From an uncultured Bacillota bacterium (lineage in GTDB: Bacteria; Bacillota; Dehalobacteriia; UBA4068): 18,473 nt of DNA. The stretch spans positions 1-18,473 of the forward strand of contig CAKQQU010000029.1 in assembly GCA_934271085.1 (NCBI GenBank). Direction: 5' to 3'. Shown one piece after another: positions 15,257 through 18,473 of this stretch; positions within the stretch are counted from its first letter, which is position 1, and every line of letters begins with the position of its first letter. The position numbers and the translations under genes were made by a program. The notes under the pieces are model-generated. The model had not been told where the DNA came from. It saw nothing but the letters and a program-made list of their open reading frames with translations, and searched no databases.

Positions 15257-16519
15257 CTACATCAGGCCGGCATCCTCCAGCATCCATTGGCCGAAACAGG
15301 CATAGCCAAAAGTGGGGTCATTAATGAACACATGGGTAACAGCTCCCACAAACCTGCCGTTCTGTACAATAGGACTGCCGCTCATTCCCTGTACTATGCC
15401 GCCGGTTTTTCCCAAAAGATCTTCGTCAGTGACCTTGATAACCATGCCTTTACCTGTCAGCTTGTATCCTTCCATGCATTTTACTATTTCAATGTCATAA
15501 GATTCTATCGTTTCTCCCTCGACTACAGTGTAAATTTCAGCTTTGCCGGTTTCTACTTCGGAAGGCAGGGCAACAGGCAATATTTCAGATGAGTATGCCG
15601 TTTGGGGAGCCTCATCCAATTTGCCAAAAACCCCGAAATTACTGTTGGTAGTAATGCTTCCCTGCCAATCTTCATTCAGAAAAACGCCAAGCTTTTCACC
15701 GGGCGTCCCGGCCTCTCCTTCTTTAATTCCCTGCACAGCCGCTCGCACTATTCTGCCTTTGCTTTCCCCGTTTGTCGCATATTCCAGATCCGGCACTTCA
15801 TGGCCCAGCGCCCCGTAAATACCGGAATCGGGATCATAAAAACTAAGGGTGCCTATTCCCGCCGTATTGTCACGGACATAAAGGCCAATGCGCCAACTGC
15901 AGCTATCGCAGCAATATAAGGGTTCTACTATGGCCGAATGCTTGATGCCGTTGCGCAAATAAACTATTTTGCATACTTCACCGGCTTCCCCCGCCTTTGA
16001 GATAACATCGGCGATATCGGCATTGCTGTTGATCTTTTTTTCATTTATTGTGGTAATGAAATCACCAGTTTCCATTCCCGCCTCTGCCGCAGGATTAACA
16101 TTTGTGCCGTCCTCCAGCATTACCGGGGAAAAGCCCACTACGCTTACTCCGTCTGTTTGCAGCAAAATGCCTATAGATTGACCTCCTGCTTCCACTTTTA
16201 CCGGTGTGACCTGCTGTACATCAAATGTTTTGATGGGTATGCCGGCAACAGATACGACTGCCCTATAGGAGCTGTCGAAAACGCTTTTTTCTTCCTTAGC
16301 CAAATACCTGGCGGTTACAGGAATACTTTGCGTATTTCCATCAGCAAGAGCTACTGCCGGCGTGATACCCAAAGGCAAGGATGCCACCGTCAACTGACTG
16401 TCGGCAGAAATAACCTGTTTTTTATCCATGGAAAGAATATCAAAAAAAACAAAGTTGAACAAAGATAAAAAACATATACCGGCAGCCAGCATTCTGCAGA
16501 TCACAACCTTTGACAGCAT
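15257..16519 (-). CDS. spoIVB: SpoIVB serine peptidase (sigma-K checkpoint signalling)
   Basis: A 420-residue protein from ATG 16519, close to the 426 residues of B. subtilis SpoIVB. Order: N-terminal hydrophobic segment (VVICRMLAAGICFLSLFNFVFF) anchoring it in the forespore membrane; a PDZ domain (VNPAAEAGMETGDFITTIN onward); and an S55 peptidase domain. Catalytic residues are visible: His in GALGHEV, Ser in GMSGSPIVQNG, and an Asp exactly 15 residues before that Ser (VTDED), matching the H/D/S set of B. subtilis. A cysteine pair, CCDSC, lies between PDZ and protease. It is made in the forespore and triggers pro-sigma-K processing through the SpoIVFA/SpoIVFB complex. The start is uncertain: the only strong Shine-Dalgarno (GGAGG, 16542-16546) is 22 nt from this ATG but 7 nt from an in-frame ATT. 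Confidence 0.93.
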   Translation of the reverse strand: MLSKVVICRMLAAGICFLSLFNFVFFDILSMDKKQVISADSQLTVASLPLGITPAVALADGNTQSIPVTARYLAKEEKSVFDSSYRAVVSVAGIPIKTFDVQQVTPVKVEAGGQSIGILLQTDGVSVVGFSPVMLEDGTNVNPAAEAGMETGDFITTINEKKINSNADIADVISKAGEAGEVCKIVYLRNGIKHSAIVEPLYCCDSCSWRIGLYVRDNTAGIGTLSFYDPDSGIYGALGHEVPDLEYATNGESKGRIVRAAVQGIKEGEAGTPGEKLGVFLNEDWQGSITTNSNFGVFGKLDEAPQTAYSSEILPVALPSEVETGKAEIYTVVEGETIESYDIEIVKCMEGYKLTGKGMVIKVTDEDLLGKTGGIVQGMSGSPIVQNGRFVGAVTHVFINDPTFGYACFGQWMLEDAGLM

Positions 16520-16672
16520 CTTTTGATTAAAAATTTTATCCCCTCCTTTCGTTTGCTTCTGATAGCTTCTGCGAAATGAGAAAATAATTACGTGGCAAAT
16601 GGCGGCTAATTGTTTTCCGCTTTTTTCATTCAATTCTTTTACTTGCGATTATTTTACTTGGCATTTACTTAT

Positions 16673-16682
16673 TTTTGTCATA
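16673..16682 (+). promoter_or_regulatory. Possible 0A box upstream of the spoIIA operon
   Basis: TTTTGTCATA resembles the 0A box TTTTGTCRAA with one mismatch in the conserved core. It lies 44 bp upstream of the sigma-H-like -35 of spoIIAA in the 268-bp divergent spacer between spoIVB and spoIIAA (16520-16787). spoIIA is a classical Spo0A~P-activated sigma-H operon. A single box by eye is weak evidence. No convincing sigma-G promoter for spoIVB was found in this spacer. Confidence 0.3.
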
Positions 16683-16725
16683 TTTTCATAAAACTACAGC
16701 AGGCAATTATTTGCTATTTTTCGCT

Positions 16726-16753
16726 AAAGGTAAAAACAGGAAAAGAGCAGAAA
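16726..16753 (+). promoter_or_regulatory. Sigma-H-like promoter for spoIIAA-spoIIAB-sigF
   Basis: AAAGGTAAA at 16726-16734, 12 nt, then GCAGAAA at 16747-16753 fits the sigma-H consensus RnAGGAWWW-N12-RnnGAAT with one mismatch in each element. The ATG of spoIIAA is 34 nt beyond the -10. The spoIIA operon is sigma-H dependent in Bacillus, so the location is as expected. Confidence 0.5.
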
Positions 16754-16787
16754 CATTTTGCAAACAATAATCCAAAGAGGTTTGCTT

Positions 16788-17141
16788 ATGGAAATAATCA
16801 GCAAAGTTAAAAAATTTCAAAGCAAAAAATGGTTATACATACTGCCCAAAGGCGAACTGGATATGGCTTCCGCAGAACAATTCAGGCTTACTATCACCGG
16901 AGAACTGCTGAAAAGCGGCTGCCGTATGATTTGGCTGGATTTTTCCAATATCAGCTTTATAGACAGCTCCGGCCTGGGAGTAATCCTGGGGCGATACCGG
17001 GAGCTGGCGCCTTTGGAAGGAAAAATATGGATAACCAATACCAGCCCCCAGGTATACAGGCTTTTGATAGCCGCCGGGCTGCATAGGATAATACAGATCG
17101 AAGAACCGGCCGGCGCCAGAATAATCAAGGAGGGAAATTAA
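16788..17141 (+). CDS. spoIIAA: Anti-anti-sigma factor SpoIIAA
   Basis: A 117-residue STAS-domain protein, the same length as the B. subtilis homologue. The signature IDSSGLGVILGRYREL (residues 58-73) contains the serine (S60 here, equivalent to S58) that SpoIIAB phosphorylates and SpoIIE dephosphorylates. Unphosphorylated SpoIIAA binds SpoIIAB and frees sigma-F in the forespore. KGELDMASAEQFR near 21-33 is the usual second conserved block. Start: ATG 16788 behind AGAGG at good spacing. An upstream in-frame ATG at 16758 adds 10 residues that overlap the Shine-Dalgarno. First gene of the operon; its TAA is immediately followed by the spoIIAB GTG. Confidence 0.94.
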   Translation: MEIISKVKKFQSKKWLYILPKGELDMASAEQFRLTITGELLKSGCRMIWLDFSNISFIDSSGLGVILGRYRELAPLEGKIWITNTSPQVYRLLIAAGLHRIIQIEEPAGARIIKEGN

Positions 17142-17636
17142 GTGGAAAAAAACACAGCAAGCAGCCTCTGGCTGGAGGAGGACAGAAGCACTATAGCCCA
17201 GGAACACGCCGGCCAGGCCGATAATTGTCTGACCCTTTGCTTTAAAAGCCGCAGCGAAAATGTGGCTGTGGCCAGGATCATGGCCTCATCCATCATGGCC
17301 AACAGTAACATAACCCTGGCTGAACTGGATGAAATAAAAGTAGCCGTATCCGAAGCTGTCTCAAACGCCATAATTCATGGCTACCAAAACAGAACAGACG
17401 GCTGGGTAGAAACTGCGTTTGAACTGCACAACGATATCTTGTCCATAACAATACATGATGAAGGCATAGGCATCGAAAATATCGAGGAAGCGATGCGTCC
17501 CCATTTTTCCAACGGCAAAGACAGAATGGGATTGGGTTTTGCATTTATGAATTCGTTTATGGATGAGGTAAAAGTGACCAGCGCCCCATTATGCGGTACG
17601 ACAGTGGTGCTAATTAAAAGAATATGCCAACATTAA
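17142..17636 (+). CDS. spoIIAB: Anti-sigma-F factor / serine kinase SpoIIAB with N-terminal extension
   Basis: A 164-residue GHKL-fold kinase that holds sigma-F inactive and phosphorylates SpoIIAA. Bergerat-fold ATP-binding motifs: N-box VAVSEAVSNAIIHGY (with the catalytic Glu and Mg-binding Asn), G1 DEGIGIENIEEA, and G2 GLGFAFMNSFMDEV. The usual SpoIIAB (about 146 residues) begins near NCLTLCFKSRSENVAVAR, so roughly 25 extra residues precede it here (MEKNTASSLWLEEDRSTIAQ and on). The GTG start at 17142 is well supported: AAGGAGGG at 17127-17134 sits about 7 nt upstream and no closer initiator precedes the domain. The end overlaps sigF by 13 nt or by a TAATG junction. The extension is described as a finding. 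Confidence 0.94.
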   Translation: MEKNTASSLWLEEDRSTIAQEHAGQADNCLTLCFKSRSENVAVARIMASSIMANSNITLAELDEIKVAVSEAVSNAIIHGYQNRTDGWVETAFELHNDILSITIHDEGIGIENIEEAMRPHFSNGKDRMGLGFAFMNSFMDEVKVTSAPLCGTTVVLIKRICQH

Positions 17637-18391
17637 TGGAAAATATGGTACGCCGGGATAATCCGGAACCGCAGGACGACAGATCGCTGCTGAAAAAGGC
17701 ACAGCAGGGAGACTTTAATGCCAGGGAATTACTGACAGAACGTAATTTGCCTTTGGTAAAAAGCATGGCAAAACGGTTTTTCTACTGCGGAAAAGAAAGC
17801 GAAGATCTTTTTCAGGTAGGATGTATTGGCCTGATAAAAGCCATAGACCGTTTTGATCTTAATATGCCTGTTTGCTTTTCCACTTACGCAGTACCGCTTA
17901 TCATAGGCGAGATCCGCAGATATCTGCGGGATGACAGACCTGTCAGTATAAGCCGGAAAATCAGGCAGCAGGCAATATATATTGAAAAAGTCCGCAGGGA
18001 ATTACGCATAGAGGAAGGCCGGGAACCTGATCTGCAGCAATTGGCCAAGAACTGCCGCCTGTCTGTTGAGCAGATACTTACTGCCAGGGGCTCGCAAAGC
18101 CTGACTATCCCTTTAAGCGAAGTGCTGAACCGCAATAATGATAATGATTATGCGGAAGACAGGCTTGAGCAACTGGCTACAGATGAAAACGAAAAAATCA
18201 CAGAAAGGCTGAATATGGCCAGAATGCTTGATGAATTGCCCGAAAGGCTGGCATATATAGTCAGGGGAAGATACTTTGAGGAAAAGACCCAAAGCACCCT
18301 GGCAAAAGAGCTGGCCATATCCCAGGTGCAGGTTTCCAGGCTGGAAAAAAAGGCACTGGGGATGATAAAAGAAAAATTGACAGCAGTTTAG
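17624..18391 (+). CDS. sigF: RNA polymerase sporulation sigma factor SigF (sigma-F)
   Basis: A 255-residue group 3 sigma-70 factor that directs early forespore transcription. Region 2 is clear: NLPLVKSMAKRFF, EDLFQVGCIGLIKAIDRFDL, CFSTYAVPLIIGEIRRYLRDD. Region 3 follows (SISRKIRQQAIYIEKVRREL, EEGREPDLQQLAKN). Region 4 has LDELPERLAYIVRGRYFEEKTQSTLAKELAISQVQVSRLEKKAL with the -35 recognition helix. The STYAVPLIIGEIRR segment and length are those of SigF/SigG; position after spoIIAB identifies SigF. Start: ATG 17624 gives the same length as B. subtilis SigF, but ATG 17636 overlaps the spoIIAB TAA as TAATG (17634-17638) and may be the real coupled start. Neither has a strong Shine-Dalgarno. Confidence 0.95.
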   Translation: MPTLMENMVRRDNPEPQDDRSLLKKAQQGDFNARELLTERNLPLVKSMAKRFFYCGKESEDLFQVGCIGLIKAIDRFDLNMPVCFSTYAVPLIIGEIRRYLRDDRPVSISRKIRQQAIYIEKVRRELRIEEGREPDLQQLAKNCRLSVEQILTARGSQSLTIPLSEVLNRNNDNDYAEDRLEQLATDENEKITERLNMARMLDELPERLAYIVRGRYFEEKTQSTLAKELAISQVQVSRLEKKALGMIKEKLTAV

Positions 18392-18401
18392 CCGTTTTGA
18401 T

Positions 18402-18456
18402 ATGCTCCCTTTATGAGAGACAGTGAAAAAACAAACTGTCATCATGAAGGGAGCAT
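18402..18456 (+). promoter_or_regulatory. Long imperfect hairpin sequestering the next gene's Shine-Dalgarno
   Basis: The arms are ATGCTCCCTT (18402-18411) and AAGGGAGCAT (18447-18456), 10 bp perfect, continued inward by a possible U-G pair, ATGA/TCAT, a small asymmetric bulge, and GACAGT/ACTGTC, closing a 10-nt A-rich loop (18425-18434). The 3' arm contains AAGGGAG, the Shine-Dalgarno for the ATG at 18461. No T-run follows the stem, so it is not a standard intrinsic terminator. A translation-blocking or RNA-stability role is inferred. Confidence 0.65.
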
Positions 18457-18460
18457 TGTT

Positions 18461-18473
18461 ATGCCGCAAAAAA
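18461..18473 (+). CDS. Start of an unidentified gene, cut by the window edge
   Basis: ATG 18461 follows AAGGGAG (18447-18453) at 7 nt and begins Met-Pro-Gln-Lys before the window ends. In sporeformers sigF is often followed by spoVA genes, which would fit, but four codons cannot identify it. Confidence 0.4.

Noticed and set aside
14988..15287. Open frame of 99 codons on the minus strand in the spo0A/spoIVB spacer
   Set aside because: It begins inside the end of spoIVB, crosses a terminator and the 0A/sigma-H elements, has no Shine-Dalgarno and resembles no known protein.
16520..16787. Sigma-G or sigma-F promoter for spoIVB
   Set aside because: I looked for GHATR-N17/18-CATNHTA on the minus strand and found no acceptable pair, so none is reported.
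1..18473. CRISPR array, IS element, prophage or tRNA/rRNA gene
   Set aside because: No regularly spaced repeats, transposase or integrase motifs, terminal inverted repeats, or tRNA cloverleaf elements were recognised on either strand.

Overview
The window looks like a chromosomal segment of an endospore-forming Bacillota (Clostridia-like or Negativicutes-like; I cannot narrow it further). The evidence is the sporulation set spo0A, spoIVB, spoIIAA, spoIIAB and sigF, a uvrB-uvrA-uvrC-rapZ-whiA cluster, a PyrK/PyrD-type dihydroorotate dehydrogenase, and purine-rich Shine-Dalgarno sites. No phage, IS element, CRISPR array, rRNA or tRNA was recognised. Almost all DNA is coding.

Layout. (1) About 1-4570, plus strand: a YabR-type S1 RNA-binding protein, a terminator that overlaps its stop codon, a Ppx/GppA-family phosphatase, pyrK, pyrD (overlapping pyrK by 8 nt) and a MocR-type class I aspartate aminotransferase. 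A probably bidirectional terminator closes this block. (2) 4659-14011, minus strand, read right to left: uvrB, uvrA, uvrC, rapZ, whiA and a membrane-anchored or secreted thermonuclease with a C-terminal Cys/His motif. The genes are tightly packed, with ATGA overlaps or short gaps. (3) 14131-16519, minus strand: spoIVB, then spo0A, each followed by a hairpin terminator. (4) 16726-18391, plus strand and divergent from spoIVB: spoIIAA-spoIIAB-sigF behind a sigma-H-like promoter. A long hairpin follows, then the first codons of another gene at the window edge.

How the genes fit together. UvrA, UvrB and UvrC are the nucleotide-excision repair machine. RapZ and WhiA are the usual RNA/nucleotide-binding and division-linked partners; the YvcK gene that often sits between them is absent. 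Spo0A~P and sigma-H normally switch on spoIIA. SpoIIAA and SpoIIAB control sigma-F in the forespore, and SpoIVB later signals to the mother cell for sigma-K activation.

Most striking observation. spo0A is interrupted by an exact 19-bp tandem duplication (14807-14825 and 14826-14844). Removing one copy restores a continuous 253-residue Spo0A. Its regulatory region still carries a sigma-H-like promoter and 0A-type boxes, two of them in tandem at a 10-bp period, and all other sporulation genes here are intact. This could be a recent asporogenous mutation, a reversible slippage switch, or a sequencing/assembly artefact. Second is a long imperfect hairpin after sigF that would sequester the Shine-Dalgarno of the next gene. 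I see no wholly new multi-gene system; the unusual signals are regulatory and allelic.
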